DNA from: Methylobacillus caricis
GTDB taxonomy: Bacteria; Pseudomonadota; Gammaproteobacteria; Burkholderiales; Methylophilaceae
Direction: 5' to 3'
DNA: 64,000 nt
Assembly (NCBI RefSeq): GCF_020532705.1
Contig: NZ_JAJAVD010000001.1
Span: 1-64,000, forward strand
The notes below the pieces were generated by a model. That model searched no databases. It was not told the origin of the DNA and saw only the letters and a program-made list of their open reading frames with translations. Shown piece after piece: positions 46,163 through 57,224 of this stretch (the stretch's first letter is position 1; each line of letters starts with the position of its first letter). The position numbers and the translations under genes are program-made.

Positions 46163-46957
46163 TCAAGCCTGGCTGGTGGAGGGCTTGCGACTGCTTGCAA
46201 TAAACAGCCAGATGCCGGCGATGATCATGGGTAAACTCAGCCACTGCCCCATACTCAAGCCCAGCGAGAGCAAACCAAGGAAATCGTCAGGCTGGCGTGT
46301 AAACTCGACCAGGAAGCGGAAGCTGCCGTAACCAATGAGGAATAATGCAGAAACTGTACCCCTTGCACGCGGCTTGCTGGAATACCACCACAGCAGGATG
46401 AACAGCACAATGCCCTCCAGCAGGAATTCATAAAGCTGAGAAGGGTGACGCGCAATATTGTCCACCTGAGGGAACACCATGGCCCAAGGCCCATCGCTGG
46501 GGCGGCCCCATAACTCGCCGTTGATGAAGTTTCCCATGCGGCCTGCTCCCAGACCTACAGGAACCAGTGGCGCTACAAAATCCATGATGCCGAAGAAAGT
46601 GAGCTGGCGCCTTTTAGCAAAGATCAACATGGCGACTAATACGCCTATGAAGCCGCCATGGAAGGACATGCCGCCCTGCCAGAGGAACAAGATCTCAAGA
46701 GGGTGTTGCAGATAGTAGTCATGCTGATAAAACAAGGCATAGCCAACCCTGCCACCTATGATCACGCCCAAGGCACCGTAGAACAGTGCATCATCCAGCA
46801 TCTTGGGAGACCAGCCCCACCATTCCTGGTGGGCAATGCGCCAGCGGCCCAGCCAGAGGAAAGCCAGGAAGCCGGTGAGGTACATGAGGCCATACCAGTG
46901 AATGCCTAAAGGCCCCAGGTGGATGGCCACCGGATCAAATTGCGGATGAACAAGCAT
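46163..46957 (-). CDS. lgt: Prolipoprotein diacylglyceryl transferase
   Basis: 264 codons, about seven membrane helices. The Lgt signature [20 protein letters not shown] is present, plus [16 protein letters not shown] near the amino end with the conserved His/Tyr. It moves diacylglycerol from phosphatidylglycerol to the lipobox cysteine of lipoproteins. It is divergent from ilvD, with 60 bases between the two starts. Confidence 0.96.
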   Translation of the reverse strand: MLVHPQFDPVAIHLGPLGIHWYGLMYLTGFLAFLWLGRWRIAHQEWWGWSPKMLDDALFYGALGVIIGGRVGYALFYQHDYYLQHPLEILFLWQGGMSFHGGFIGVLVAMLIFAKRRQLTFFGIMDFVAPLVPVGLGAGRMGNFINGELWGRPSDGPWAMVFPQVDNIARHPSQLYEFLLEGIVLFILLWWYSSKPRARGTVSALFLIGYGSFRFLVEFTRQPDDFLGLLSLGLSMGQWLSLPMIIAGIWLFIASSRKPSTSQA

Positions 46958-47017
46958 TGGGATTGACCCTTAGATTGGAGTAAAATCTGGTAATTATACG
47001 TTCAGTTTAGGGTTTTT

Positions 47018-48868
47018 ATGCCTCAATATCGATCCAGAACCTCCACCCATGGCCGCAACATGGCAGGCGCACGCGCGCTCTGGCGCGCCACTGGGATGAA
47101 GGAAGATGACTTCAGCAAGCCAATTATTGCCATCGCTAACTCATTTACCCAGTTTGTGCCGGGCCATGTGCATTTGAAGGACTTGGGACAAATGGTGGCA
47201 CGTGAAATTGAGCGTGCCGGAGGGGTTGCCAAGGAGTTCAATACGATTGCCGTGGATGACGGCATCGCCATGGGCCATAGCGGCATGCTCTATAGCCTGC
47301 CCAGCCGTGACCTCATTGCCGACAGCGTGGAATATATGGTGAATGCTCACTGTGCGGATGCATTGGTGTGTATTTCCAACTGCGACAAGATCACCCCCGG
47401 CATGCTGATGGCTGCCCTGCGGCTGAATATCCCCGTGGTCTTCGTGTCTGGCGGCCCCATGGAAGCAGGCAAGGTCAACTGGCAAGGCAATATTCACAAG
47501 CTGGATCTGGTGGATGCCATGGTGGCTGCTGCAGATAGCAATGTGTCTGATGAAGAGTCTGAAGCGATAGAGCGTTCTGCTTGCCCAACCTGCGGTTCCT
47601 GCTCTGGCATGTTTACTGCCAACTCGATGAACTGCCTGACCGAGGCCTTGGGCCTGAGCCTGCCTGGCAATGGTTCCACATTGGCAACCCATGCAGCACG
47701 TAAGGAACTGTTTCTCAAGGCTGGCCGCCTGATCGTGGAAATCACCAAGCGTTATTACGAGCAGGATGATGAAAGCGTGCTGCCACGCAATATTGCCAAC
47801 CTGCATGCATTCGAGAATGCCATGAGCCTGGATGTGGCCATGGGTGGTTCTACCAATACTGTGCTGCACTTGCTGGCAGCGGCGCATGAAGCCCAGGTGG
47901 ATTTCACCATGGCAGATATCGATCGGATTTCCCGCGGCGTACCTTGTGTTTGCAAGGTGGCACCCGCCACCGCCAAGTATCACATGGAGGATGTTCACCG
48001 TGCTGGTGGTGTCATGGGGATATTGAGCGAATTGAGCCGCGCTGGACTCATCCACAGAAGCAGTCCTACCGTGCACAGCCCAACACTGGGTGACGCGCTG
48101 GATAAATGGGACATCACCACCACCGAGGACGAGGAGGTGAAAAAGTTCTTCCGTGCAGCTCCTGGCGGTATTTCAACCACGATTGCATTCAGCCAGTCCA
48201 TGCTCTGGCCTGGGCTTGATACTGATCGTGCCGAGGGTTGCATCCGCGATAAAGAGCATGCTTATTCGCAAGATGGCGGCCTGGCTGTGCTTTATGGCAA
48301 CATTGCTCAAGATGGCTGCATCGTCAAGACCGCAGGTGTGGATGACAGCATACTCAAGTTCACTGGGCGCGCACGTATCTTTGAAAGCCAGGATGCTGCA
48401 GTGGAGGGCATTCTCGCGGATAAGATCGTGGCAGGGGATATTGTCATTATTCGTTATGAAGGTCCGCGAGGCGGTCCTGGCATGCAGGAAATGCTTTATC
48501 CTACGAGCTACCTCAAGTCCAAGGGACTGGGCAAGGCATGCGCATTGCTGACCGATGGTCGTTTCTCTGGTGGCACTTCCGGCCTCAGTATTGGCCATGC
48601 TTCACCCGAAGCTGCCGAAGGCGGTGCCATTGGCCTTGTGGAAGAAAATGACACAGTGGAGATCGATATTCCGAACCGGAAGATACATCTGGCTGTCACT
48701 GATGAAGTGCTGGCACATCGCCGTGCTGCAATGGAAGCCCGCGGCAAGGATGCATGGAAGCCTGTGAATCGCCAGCGCGTGGTGTCTCCAGCCTTGCGCG
48801 CTTATGCTGCCATGAGCACTTCTGCCGCCAAAGGAGCGGTGCGCGACGTCAGCCAGATCGAAAAATAA
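47018..48868 (+). CDS. ilvD: Dihydroxy-acid dehydratase
   Basis: 616 codons, standard length. Fe-S cysteines appear in [13 protein letters not shown] and [19 protein letters not shown]; the C-terminal [14 protein letters not shown] is also typical. It dehydrates dihydroxyisovalerate and dihydroxymethylvalerate in valine and isoleucine synthesis. Confidence 0.97.
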   Translation: MPQYRSRTSTHGRNMAGARALWRATGMKEDDFSKPIIAIANSFTQFVPGHVHLKDLGQMVAREIERAGGVAKEFNTIAVDDGIAMGHSGMLYSLPSRDLIADSVEYMVNAHCADALVCISNCDKITPGMLMAALRLNIPVVFVSGGPMEAGKVNWQGNIHKLDLVDAMVAAADSNVSDEESEAIERSACPTCGSCSGMFTANSMNCLTEALGLSLPGNGSTLATHAARKELFLKAGRLIVEITKRYYEQDDESVLPRNIANLHAFENAMSLDVAMGGSTNTVLHLLAAAHEAQVDFTMADIDRISRGVPCVCKVAPATAKYHMEDVHRAGGVMGILSELSRAGLIHRSSPTVHSPTLGDALDKWDITTTEDEEVKKFFRAAPGGISTTIAFSQSMLWPGLDTDRAEGCIRDKEHAYSQDGGLAVLYGNIAQDGCIVKTAGVDDSILKFTGRARIFESQDAAVEGILADKIVAGDIVIIRYEGPRGGPGMQEMLYPTSYLKSKGLGKACALLTDGRFSGGTSGLSIGHASPEAAEGGAIGLVEENDTVEIDIPNRKIHLAVTDEVLAHRRAAMEARGKDAWKPVNRQRVVSPALRAYAAMSTSAAKGAVRDVSQIEK

Positions 48869-48903
48869 TAATAAGAATTCATTAATTTAATTAATAAGAG
48901 CTT

Positions 48904-49815
48904 ATGCAATCAATATATGAATTGAATGCCCGGTACGGGGTCGGGCATAAAATCCAATTCTCTTCAGACCTGAATGGACTGGTAACACTAGACATTGAAA
49001 ATCCACATGCCACTGCCAAGGTGGCCTTGCAGGGTGGCCATGTCATGCAGTGGAATCCTCGTCATGCCGAAGCCCCTGTCTTGTGGTTGTCCGACCAGGC
49101 AAGATTTGTTTCCGGGCGTTCGATCCGTGGCGGGGTGCCTGTATGCTGGCCATGGTTTGGCCCGCATCCCACAGATGAAACATTGTGTCCCCATGGTTTT
49201 GCCCGTGTGGTGCCGTGGGAGATGGTGGATGCCAGAGTGGAGGACAACAATACGACCAGCTTGTTGCTGCGACTGGCAGAGAGCAGGCAGGTTGAAAAGC
49301 AGTGGCCCTATTTGTGCGATCTCATATTGACGATCAATATCGGTCCTGTATTGAAAATGGAGCTTGCTACTACCAATAATGGTGATGTGCCATTTGCGAT
49401 CGGTGAGGCTTTGCACACCTATTTCCAGGTCAGCGACATCGAGGTAGTGAAAATTACTGGCCTGGACCATACTGAGTATGAGGACAAGGTTGAGGATTAT
49501 GTGCTCAAGCGCCAGCTGGGCGACATCAGCTTCAGTGATGAAGTCGATAGGGTTTATCTGAATACTGAATCCACATGTGTAGTTGAAGATCCAGGTTTGA
49601 GGCGCAAGATCATCATTGAAAAATCCGGAAGCCATTCTACCGTGGTGTGGACCCCATGGGAGCGCAAGGCGGCGGAAATTGGAGATCTTGGCAGCCATTC
49701 TGGCTGGAGACAGATGGTCTGCGTCGAATCTTCCAACGTCAGGGAAAATGCTGTGACTGTAGCGCCTGGTGCAACGCATGTGCTCAGTGTGCAGTACAGC
49801 ACAGAGGCGCTCTAA
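48904..49815 (+). CDS. D-hexose-6-phosphate mutarotase (YeaD-like)
   Basis: 303 codons, an aldose-1-epimerase-like beta sandwich. FVSGRSIRGGVPVCWPWFGP, HGFARVVPWEM, and the later IGEALHTYFQVSDIE with the conserved glutamate and histidine match the YeaD family. It would interconvert anomers of glucose-6-phosphate, useful in the ribulose-monophosphate type sugar metabolism expected here. It is 35 bases after ilvD on the same strand, possibly co-transcribed. Confidence 0.88.
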   Translation: MQSIYELNARYGVGHKIQFSSDLNGLVTLDIENPHATAKVALQGGHVMQWNPRHAEAPVLWLSDQARFVSGRSIRGGVPVCWPWFGPHPTDETLCPHGFARVVPWEMVDARVEDNNTTSLLLRLAESRQVEKQWPYLCDLILTINIGPVLKMELATTNNGDVPFAIGEALHTYFQVSDIEVVKITGLDHTEYEDKVEDYVLKRQLGDISFSDEVDRVYLNTESTCVVEDPGLRRKIIIEKSGSHSTVVWTPWERKAAEIGDLGSHSGWRQMVCVESSNVRENAVTVAPGATHVLSVQYSTEAL

Positions 49816-49966
49816 GGCCAGGGGGTATTTGACTGGCTGTCAGAGCTGCTGCTTCATGAGGTTGTATTTGTGTGCTACGTTTGATGTGCAAGTCAACGTT
49901 GATCTGCCTGAGACGTTCTTACCGTTTATTCAGCATGAACAACAGTGACAAGCCAAGGAGAAATAT

Positions 49967-50293
49967 ATGAAATTGGTAATGCGTATCCTGGGCGTGGTGT
50001 TAGGGCTTACTATTGCTGGGCAGGCTTCGGCTGCCGATGCCAAGGTGGCTGAGGCACTGGCACAGAAAAGCGGATGCCTGGCTTGCCATACGGTAGCTAA
50101 CAAGGTGATAGGGCCGGCCTATCGAGATGTGGCTGCCAAGTACCGGGGTGAAAGCACTGCAGAGGCCAAGTTGATTGCCAAGGTCAAGGCCGGAGGCAAG
50201 GGAGTATGGGGGCCAATACCAATGCCTCCGAACAGTCCGCAGATCAGTGATGATGATATTAAGACCATAGTGCAGTGGATACTGACTTTGTAA
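49967..50293 (+). CDS. Cytochrome c class I (c551/c8-like)
   Basis: 108 codons with a signal peptide (cleavage after ASA, about residue 22) and a mature part of about 86 residues. The heme motif is CLACH (37-41) and the likely distal methionine is in GPIPMPPNSPQ. This is a small periplasmic electron carrier. AAGGAGA precedes the ATG. Its electron partners are not shown by its neighbours. Confidence 0.9.
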   Translation: MKLVMRILGVVLGLTIAGQASAADAKVAEALAQKSGCLACHTVANKVIGPAYRDVAAKYRGESTAEAKLIAKVKAGGKGVWGPIPMPPNSPQISDDDIKTIVQWILTL

Positions 50294-50928
50294 TCGCAAT
50301 GACTGTGATAAACCAGCCTGATGGCTTAGCTTGTATTGGAACCGATCGTATTGGTAGTCGCTGGGCACTTTAATTTACCAACTAGCAACTGATTGATCGA
50401 AGCTGGCATGCGTCAAATCATGTTTTTGATATACCAGCTTTATTGTTTGTGTTACCAAACACGATAGTGTTTGATCGGTCTGATGACCCTCCACGCTTTT
50501 TCTATAGGTTAAGTGCCGCCTTCTCACCAGGCACAGGTCCAGTGCTGGAACATCACTACCATACACATGCCGGGACTCCTTCTGGACATTAGGGCTTACC
50601 GAGTTGATCCGGGGCGGCCACAGTTTAATTCGACGGCACTCTCTCTAATGAATCCGTCAATAGACGAATTAACAATTAACGGTTGTAAAGCTGGCATCAC
50701 CGACATGTGGGTCGTGCCTCAAGCGACCACTTCAGTGTGATTGCTCCTATACCTTTCAGGAAATGTTGGCCAATCAGTGTGCGGTCGACTTTTGTCCCAT
50801 CAATTTTTCATCCAGGTCGATCCTGAGTTGATCAGCTGTCATATGCTGAAATGATCCCCACTGCACATTGCCTGCAAAAGTCCATCGCGGTATTACGCCG
50901 GGCGGTGCTTCTTGTATAAGTGTTGTGA
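50294..50928. other. 635-base region without a recognised gene
   Basis: No convincing gene was found. Structures seen: AAGCTGG (50400-50406) with CCAGCTT (50434-50440), and CAAACAC-GATA-GTGTTTG (50456-50473). A - strand open stretch ending at 50774 reads like protein (PRWTFAGNVQWGSFQHMTAD), and a + strand stretch ends at 50738-50740, but neither has a good start. It may hold remains of a decayed gene or mobile element. Confidence 0.4.
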
Positions 50929-52332
50929 TTATCGTGGTTGTCTGAGTTTGCTGTGATGCATGGAATAGAGGAAATAAACCGCGATGCCGACAATGACCCA
51001 GATGATGAAGCGATGCCAGGTCTCTGCGGGCAGGAAAGCCATGAGCGCACTGCATGAGATGATGCCCAGTACAGGAATCAACGGATTCCAGCGGTTCTTG
51101 AATGGACGGTGCAGGTCAGGCTGGCGGATGCGCAAGATAATGACGCCAAAGCAGACCATGACAAAACTGGCCAGGGTACCAATGTTGACGGTCTCGGCTA
51201 GTGTGCCCAGAGAGAAAAAACCAGCGACCACCGAGATGATGGCACCGCAGAACAGAATGAGGCGCGTGGGAGTCTGGCGGTCCGGATCAATCTTGGAGAA
51301 GGCAGCTGGAATCAGTCCATCGCGGCTCATGGCATACAGGATACGGGTAAGGCCATAGAGCAGGACCAGTAAGACGGTAATGAGGCCGGCCAGGACACCG
51401 GTGGCGACGAGGGTGGACGACCATGAGTAGCCCAGTTTGCTCAATGCATAAGCCACCGGCGAAGACACATTGAGATCGGTGTAGTGCACGACACCCGTGA
51501 GTACGCCCGAGACCAGGATATAGATCAGGGTACAGAAGAGTAGTGCAGCAATCAGGCCGATGGGCAGGTCGCGTTGCGGGTTCTTGGCTTCGTCGGCCGC
51601 GGTGGAAACTGCATCAAAGCCAAAGTAGGCAAAAAACACCAGGGATGCGCCGGCCAGGATGCCGATGTTGTTGCCGTTTTCCTGCGGTTGGAACCAGCCG
51701 TAAGGCATGAAAGGTTGCCAGTTATCTGTATTGATATGGCCAATTGCAATGGCGAGAAAAATGGCAATCGTACCCAGCTTGATTGCCACCATGATGTTGT
51801 TCACTTGCGAGCTTTGCTTGACCCCGCTGATGAGGATGATGGTCAATAGCCAGATAATGCCGAATGCCGGAAGATTGATGATGCCTCCCTGGCCGGGGGA
51901 CTTGGTCCAGACATCGGGAATATGCAGATTGAAATTGGCCAGGGTATTGATGAAATAGCCTGACCAGCCATTGGCAACGGCTGCGGCGCCAACCCCATAT
52001 TCCAACAGGAGGATCCAGCCGATGACCCAGGCAAAGAACTCGCCGAATGCCACATAGGTATACCCATAAGCACTGCCTGAACCGCCTATCGAGGCTGCCA
52101 GCTCTGCATAGGCAAAGCCGGCAAACCCTGCTGCCAGGCCTGCAAGGATGAAGGAAAGTACTACCGCCGGGCCTGAGTAATTGGCCGCTGCGATGCCGGT
52201 CAGTACAAATATGCCGGTGCCAATCGCGCAACCTATGCCCAGCAATGCTAGGTCGAATGCACTCAGGCATTTTTTCAGGCCGCTGTGGCGGCCTATCTCT
52301 ACCGGTTTGGTGCGAAACAGTTGTGCAAACAT
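50929..52332 (-). CDS. Amino acid permease (APC family, cationic-amino-acid type)
   Basis: 467 codons, twelve membrane helices. The amino end has LALLGIGCAIGTGIFVLTG, the APC substrate-binding helix break; ANGWSGYFINTL and FFAYFGFDAVSTAADEAKNP are typical of the CAT/YfnA branch. Likely imports an amino acid into the cytoplasm; the substrate cannot be assigned. It stands alone, with an uncharacterised gap downstream. Confidence 0.88.
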   Translation of the reverse strand: MFAQLFRTKPVEIGRHSGLKKCLSAFDLALLGIGCAIGTGIFVLTGIAAANYSGPAVVLSFILAGLAAGFAGFAYAELAASIGGSGSAYGYTYVAFGEFFAWVIGWILLLEYGVGAAAVANGWSGYFINTLANFNLHIPDVWTKSPGQGGIINLPAFGIIWLLTIILISGVKQSSQVNNIMVAIKLGTIAIFLAIAIGHINTDNWQPFMPYGWFQPQENGNNIGILAGASLVFFAYFGFDAVSTAADEAKNPQRDLPIGLIAALLFCTLIYILVSGVLTGVVHYTDLNVSSPVAYALSKLGYSWSSTLVATGVLAGLITVLLVLLYGLTRILYAMSRDGLIPAAFSKIDPDRQTPTRLILFCGAIISVVAGFFSLGTLAETVNIGTLASFVMVCFGVIILRIRQPDLHRPFKNRWNPLIPVLGIISCSALMAFLPAETWHRFIIWVIVGIAVYFLYSMHHSKLRQPR

Positions 52333-52415
52333 GTGTTCTCCCTGTTGGTTTTTTTAGTATGCACGAATTATGCCCAAAGCTTTAGTGTGATCTGCCCGCC
52401 ATAGCTTTTGCCTGA

Positions 52416-53330
52416 TCAAACCGATTGTTTGTCTGTCAGCCAGTCGCGGCCGGTGATGAAGTCGCTGTAAAGCCTGGCTTCGGCAGAGCCGGCTTCCGGC
52501 TTCCAGTCATAGCGCCACTTGACGACAGGCGGCATGGAAAGCAGGATGGACTCGGTACGGCCATTGGATTGCAGGCCAAACAAGGTCCCACGGTCGTAGA
52601 CCAGGTTGAACTCGACATAGCGGCCACGTCTATATGCCTGGAAATCGCGCTCGCGTTCGCCATAAGGCGTATCCTTGCGGCGTTGCACGATGGGCAGATA
52701 GGCGTTGATAAAGGCATCACCCACGCTGCGCTGCAGGGCAAAGCTCTGCTCCAGGCCCAGTCCGTTGAAGTCGTCAAAGAAGATACCGCCTATGCCACGT
52801 GGTTCCTGGCGGTGCTTGAGGTAGAAATATTCGTCACATTCCTTCTTGAATTGAGGATAGTAATGGTGGCCGAACGGATGCAGGGCATCACGGCAGGTGC
52901 GGTGGAAATGCACCGCGTCCTCTTCAAATCCGTAGTAAGGCGTCAGGTCCATGCCTCCGCCAAACCACCAGATCGGTTCCTCACCAGCTTTCTCTGCCAC
53001 AAAGAAGCGTACATTCATATGGACAGTGGGAACGTAGGGATTCCGTGGATGGAACACCAGCGACACGCCCATGGCCTGCCAGCTCCTGCCAGCAGCTTCT
53101 GGATGGGCCAAGCTGGCGGAAGGGGGCAGCTTGTTGCCCAGCACGTGGGAAAAGCCTATTCCTGCACGTTCAAACACATTGCCTTCTTCCAGCATGCAGG
53201 AGGTGCCGCCTCCGCCTTCCGCTCGCTGCCAGCTATCGTGCAGAAAGCGCTTGCCGTCAACCAGCTCGATCGATTCTACGATGCGGGATTGCAGGCCTTG
53301 AAGGTAGTCGAAGATTGCATTTGAATTCAT
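52416..53330 (-). CDS. hemF: Oxygen-dependent coproporphyrinogen III oxidase
   Basis: 304 codons, with [30 protein letters not shown] and the C-terminal [30 protein letters not shown]. It decarboxylates two propionates of coproporphyrinogen III using oxygen. It follows tsaC and purD on the same strand with a gap of 30 bases, possibly one transcript. Confidence 0.97.
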   Translation of the reverse strand: MNSNAIFDYLQGLQSRIVESIELVDGKRFLHDSWQRAEGGGGTSCMLEEGNVFERAGIGFSHVLGNKLPPSASLAHPEAAGRSWQAMGVSLVFHPRNPYVPTVHMNVRFFVAEKAGEEPIWWFGGGMDLTPYYGFEEDAVHFHRTCRDALHPFGHHYYPQFKKECDEYFYLKHRQEPRGIGGIFFDDFNGLGLEQSFALQRSVGDAFINAYLPIVQRRKDTPYGERERDFQAYRRGRYVEFNLVYDRGTLFGLQSNGRTESILLSMPPVVKWRYDWKPEAGSAEARLYSDFITGRDWLTDKQSV

Positions 53331-53360
53331 GAAGCTCTCCTGGTGGAACCGGATCTCGGC

Positions 53361-53906
53361 TTAAGGACGCAGTATCTTGCCCGTCAGCAGGTCCTGTATG
53401 GTCGAAGGTTTGCTCGCGCCGCCTGTCTTGCCTGGTAACACCTTGACACTGTGCCCGAACAGGCGATAACAGTCGCGAGTGGTTTTGGCCGGAACCCGGC
53501 CATTGTGGTTGGCGCTGGTGGAAACCAGTGCCATGCCAGCTTTGCGGCAGAGTTGTGCCGCGAATGGGTTGGCAGTGACACGCACCGCCAAGGAACTATG
53601 CCTGCCCCGCAACAATGCTGGGCAGCGTTTTGCTGCGGGCGCCAGCCAGGTATGCGGGCCTGGCCAGCGCTCGAACATGCGTCGCTTTTGTTCTGGTGTG
53701 ACAGGGGAGATCAACCGTCTCAATTGTGAGAATTGATTGGCGACCACGATCAGGCCTTTGCGCTGGGGGCGCCCCTTGATGCGTAACAGGCGCCTGATCG
53801 CCAGAGGGTTGGTGGGGTCACAACCGAGTCCAAAGCAGGACTCGGTAGGATAGGCAATGACACCGCCGCTACGCAGGAAATGCTGTAGTGCGCGTGCCGT
53901 TGTCAT
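53361..53906 (-). CDS. tsaC: Threonylcarbamoyl-AMP synthase TsaC
   Basis: 181 codons from the ATG at 53906; longer in-frame starts lie inside purD and are rejected. It has GGVIAYPTESCFGLGCDP, KGRPQRKGLIVVA, and VSTSANHNGRVPAKT, all YrdC/Sua5 motifs. It makes threonylcarbamoyl-AMP for the t6A37 tRNA modification. It starts 10 bases after purD. Confidence 0.93.
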   Translation of the reverse strand: MTTARALQHFLRSGGVIAYPTESCFGLGCDPTNPLAIRRLLRIKGRPQRKGLIVVANQFSQLRRLISPVTPEQKRRMFERWPGPHTWLAPAAKRCPALLRGRHSSLAVRVTANPFAAQLCRKAGMALVSTSANHNGRVPAKTTRDCYRLFGHSVKVLPGKTGGASKPSTIQDLLTGKILRP

Positions 53907-53916
53907 GGCGCCTGGC

Positions 53917-55185
53917 TTAGGACTTGATGGCGCGGTAGCCGATGTCGCGGCGCAGTTGCATGCCATCGAAGCTGATGTCATCTGCAATCTTGTAGGCTTG
54001 GGACTGTGCGTACTTCACGGTTTCCCCCAGTGCGGCTACGCATAGTACGCGCCCACCACTGGTCACCACCTTGCCATCCTTCATGGCAGTGCCGGCATGG
54101 AACACATGGGCATCTTCCAGATCCTTGGGCAATCCGGTGATTTCATCACTCAGCCTTGGTGTTTCAGGGTAATTGGCAGAAGCCAGCACCACACCCAATG
54201 CGCTGCGACGATCCCACTCTGCCTGGACTTCATTCAATGTGCCATTGACGGCATGCTCTGCCAGGGTGACCAGGTCGCTCTTGAGGCGCAGCATGATAGG
54301 CTGGGTTTCAGGGTCGCCCATGCGGCAGTTGAATTCCAGGGTCTTCACGTTGCCATCAGGGGAAATCATGAGGCCGGCGTAAAGAAAACCGGTGTAGGGA
54401 ATACCGTCTTTTGCCATGCCTGCCACGGTAGGTGCAATAATTTCCCGCATGGCCTTGGCATGAATGTCCGGAGTGACGACTGGCGCTGGGGAGTAAGCTC
54501 CCATACCACCAGTGTTTGGGCCTTGGTCGCCATCCAGCAGGCGTTTGTGATCCTGGCTGGTGGCCAGAGGCAGGATGTTCTTGCCATCCACCATCACAAT
54601 GAAGCTGGCTTCTTCGCCGGTCAGGAACTCCTCAATGACAACGCGTGCGCCTGCGGCACCCAGTTTATTGTCTGCGAGCATGGCGTCAATCGCGGCATGA
54701 GCCTCGTTTTCATCCATGGCCACAACTACGCCTTTACCCGCAGCCAGGCCATCAGCCTTGATCACGATAGGCGCGCCTTGCTGCCTGACGTAATCATGCG
54801 CAGCAACGGCATCAGTAAAGGTGGCGTAGGCTGCGGTAGGGATGTTATGCCGGATCATGAAGGCCTTGGCAAAATCCTTGGAGCTTTCCAGTTGGGCAGC
54901 TGCCTGGGTCGGGCCAAAGATTTTCAAGTCGGCTGCACGGAATGCGTCTACCACGCCCTGGGATAATGGGGCTTCAGGACCAACGATGGTAAGTCCGATC
55001 TGCTCTTTCTCGGCGAACTCAACCAGCTCCTGTACCTTGGTAATAGGGACATTCATCATGTCTGGATCCAGCGCAGTGCCGGCGTTGCCTGGTGCCACAA
55101 ATACGCGGCTGATACGCTCACTCTGGGCGAGTTTCCATGCAAGTGCGTGCTCACGCCCGCCGCCGCCGATGACTAGAACTTTCAT
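53917..55185 (-). CDS. purD: Phosphoribosylamine-glycine ligase
   Basis: 422 codons, ATP-grasp enzyme beginning MKVLVIGGGGREHALAWKL, with GPEAPLSQGVVDAF, IKADGLAAGKGVVVA and FNCRMGDPETQPIMLRL. It joins glycine to phosphoribosylamine in purine synthesis. It lies 196 bases after purH on the same strand. Confidence 0.97.
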   Translation of the reverse strand: MKVLVIGGGGREHALAWKLAQSERISRVFVAPGNAGTALDPDMMNVPITKVQELVEFAEKEQIGLTIVGPEAPLSQGVVDAFRAADLKIFGPTQAAAQLESSKDFAKAFMIRHNIPTAAYATFTDAVAAHDYVRQQGAPIVIKADGLAAGKGVVVAMDENEAHAAIDAMLADNKLGAAGARVVIEEFLTGEEASFIVMVDGKNILPLATSQDHKRLLDGDQGPNTGGMGAYSPAPVVTPDIHAKAMREIIAPTVAGMAKDGIPYTGFLYAGLMISPDGNVKTLEFNCRMGDPETQPIMLRLKSDLVTLAEHAVNGTLNEVQAEWDRRSALGVVLASANYPETPRLSDEITGLPKDLEDAHVFHAGTAMKDGKVVTSGGRVLCVAALGETVKYAQSQAYKIADDISFDGMQLRRDIGYRAIKS

Positions 55186-55228
55186 AATTACCCTTTAATT
55201 TTACAGCTGACCAGTGACGCTCTATTTT

Positions 55229-55245
55229 AACCGCGTCACGCGGTT
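55229..55245. promoter_or_regulatory. Hairpin between purH and purD
   Basis: AACCGCG-TCA-CGCGGTT, a 7-bp stem in the 196-base gap. No T run follows on the - strand, so strong termination is not expected; it lies near TAAAAT (- strand) that might be a -10 for purD. Confidence 0.35.
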
Positions 55246-55381
55246 TATCTGCTTGGAAATCATGGATTTTGCTTAATCCATTAAATTCAACAGACTTGAG
55301 AGCGAGGCAGCGCAAACACTACACATTAATTACGGCAAGGAGCCGCAATGACGCTAACAGAGCCTGTGTTGATATTTATTA

Positions 55382-56968
55382 TTAGTGGCGGAAGTGACGT
55401 ACGCCGGTCAATACCATTACCAATCCATGCTCGTCTGCCGCCGCGATCACCTCATCATCACGGATGCTGCCGCCTGGCTGGATTACGCAGGTGGCACCTG
55501 CTGCCGCCAGCACATCCACGCCATCGCGGAACGGGAAGAAGGCATCGGAAGCTACCGCAGAGCCTTGCAGGGATAATCCAGCATTCTGTGCCTTGATCGC
55601 TGCGATCCTGGTGCTGTCTACACGGCTCATCTGGCCTGCACCTACGCCCAGCGTCATGCCATTGCCACAAAATACAATGGCATTGGATTTGACATATTTG
55701 GCAACACGCCAGGCAAACAACAGGTCTTCCAGTTGTTCGGGAGTGGGTTGTTTCTTGGTCACCACCTTGATGTCGTCCACACTGATTTCCAGGTTGTCCG
55801 CCGTCTGGATCAGCAGGCCTGAGCCCACGCGCTTGGTGTCATGCGAATTGCGGCCGCGGCTCCAGGCGCTGTCGCCACCAGCGGGCAGGGCGATCTTCAG
55901 CACGCGCACATTGGCCTTGGCCTTGAACAGTGCCAAAGCTTCCTCGGTATAGCCAGGCGCAATCAGCACTTCCACGAACTGCTTGGAAACAGCCTCTGCC
56001 GTTGCCTGGTCCACGGTATGGTTGAACGCAATAATGCCGCCAAAGGCAGAGGTGGTATCGGTCTTGAAAGCCTTGTCATAGGCTTCCAGTGGTGTGGTGC
56101 CAACAGCGACCCCGCATGGATTCGCGTGTTTCACGATCACGCAGGCAGTGCTGTCGAAACTCTTGACGCATTCCCAGGCAGCATCGGCATCCGCGATGTT
56201 GTTATAGGAAAGTTCCTTGCCTTGCAGTTGCTGGGCAGTGACCAGTGAACCTGGCGCTGGATAAAGGTCCCGATAGAACGCGGCCTTCTGGTGTGGGTTC
56301 TCGCCATAGCGCAAGTCCTGTACCTTGACCAGTCGGCCATTGACCTGGCCGGGGAATTCATTGCGGCTGCCATCCGCATTGAATGAGGAGAGGTAATCGC
56401 TGATGGCGCCGTCATAGTTGCTGATGCGGTTGAATGCCGCAACAGACAGCGCAAAGCGCGTGGCTTGGCTGGTGGCACCGCCAGTACTTTTCATTTCAGC
56501 CAGTACGCCATCATATTGGGAAGCATCGGTCAGCACCACCACATCCTGCCAGTTCTTGGCAGCGGAGCGCACCATGGCCGGTCCACCAATGTCGATGTTT
56601 TCAATCGCGTCTTCCAGCGTGCAATCAGCCTTGGCAACGGTGGCTTCGAAAGGGTAGAGATTCACCACCAGCATATCGATATTCTGGATATCTGCTGCCC
56701 GCATGGCTGCAATGTGTTCCGGTAACTCGCGCCTGCCCAGCAGGCCGCCGTGGATTTTCGGGTGCAGGGTCTTGACCCGGCCATCCAGCATTTCCGGGAA
56801 GCCAGTGTAGTCACTGACTTCAGTAACCGGGATGCCATGGTCGCGGAACAGCTTGGCGGTACCGCCGGTGGAAAGGATTTCCACGTTGAATGCTGTCAGT
56901 GACTTCGCAAATTCAAGAATGCCGTTTTTATCAGAAACGCTGATAAGTGCTCGTTTGATGACTGCCAT
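55382..56968 (-). CDS. purH: Bifunctional AICAR formyltransferase/IMP cyclohydrolase
   Basis: 528 codons. The amino part is the MGS-like cyclohydrolase domain ([29 protein letters not shown]). The carboxy part is the formyltransferase domain with [11 protein letters not shown] and the [20 protein letters not shown] end. It carries out the last two steps of IMP synthesis. It follows fis by 22 bases; dusB-fis-purH is a common betaproteobacterial order. Confidence 0.97.
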   Translation of the reverse strand: MAVIKRALISVSDKNGILEFAKSLTAFNVEILSTGGTAKLFRDHGIPVTEVSDYTGFPEMLDGRVKTLHPKIHGGLLGRRELPEHIAAMRAADIQNIDMLVVNLYPFEATVAKADCTLEDAIENIDIGGPAMVRSAAKNWQDVVVLTDASQYDGVLAEMKSTGGATSQATRFALSVAAFNRISNYDGAISDYLSSFNADGSRNEFPGQVNGRLVKVQDLRYGENPHQKAAFYRDLYPAPGSLVTAQQLQGKELSYNNIADADAAWECVKSFDSTACVIVKHANPCGVAVGTTPLEAYDKAFKTDTTSAFGGIIAFNHTVDQATAEAVSKQFVEVLIAPGYTEEALALFKAKANVRVLKIALPAGGDSAWSRGRNSHDTKRVGSGLLIQTADNLEISVDDIKVVTKKQPTPEQLEDLLFAWRVAKYVKSNAIVFCGNGMTLGVGAGQMSRVDSTRIAAIKAQNAGLSLQGSAVASDAFFPFRDGVDVLAAAGATCVIQPGGSIRDDEVIAAADEHGLVMVLTGVRHFRH

Positions 56969-56990
56969 ATTGAAAACTTCGAAGAAGAGG

Positions 56991-57224
56991 TTATTGAAGG
57001 TTGTGCTGTTGCAGTTTTTTGCGCAAGGTATTGCGGTTCAAGCCAAGGATATCCGCAGCCTTGCTTTGATTGCCGCCAGCACGGTTGAGTACATATTCAA
57101 GCAGGGGTTTTTCCATGCATTGCAGTACCATGTCGTATACGGCGTGTGGCGGCTGTCCGTCCAGGTCCTTGAAATATTCATCAAGGGCTGCACGTACACA
57201 GCTGGCGAGATCCTGGCTACTCAT
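56991..57224 (-). CDS. fis: DNA-binding protein Fis
   Basis: 77 codons, shorter than E. coli Fis (98) but usual for betaproteobacteria. The helix-turn-helix [20 protein letters not shown] is intact. Fis bends DNA and tunes rRNA and other promoters. Its ATG shares one base with the dusB stop (TAATG). Confidence 0.96.
   Translation of the reverse strand: MSSQDLASCVRAALDEYFKDLDGQPPHAVYDMVLQCMEKPLLEYVLNRAGGNQSKAADILGLNRNTLRKKLQQHNLQ

Noticed and set aside
50513-50740. A 75-codon + strand frame in the gap after the cytochrome c gene.
   Set aside because: No start signal and no recognised motif; kept only as part of the unexplained gap.
55229-55245. Hairpin AACCGCG-TCA-CGCGGTT as the terminator of purH.
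   Set aside because: On the - strand it is followed by AAAATAG, not by T residues.
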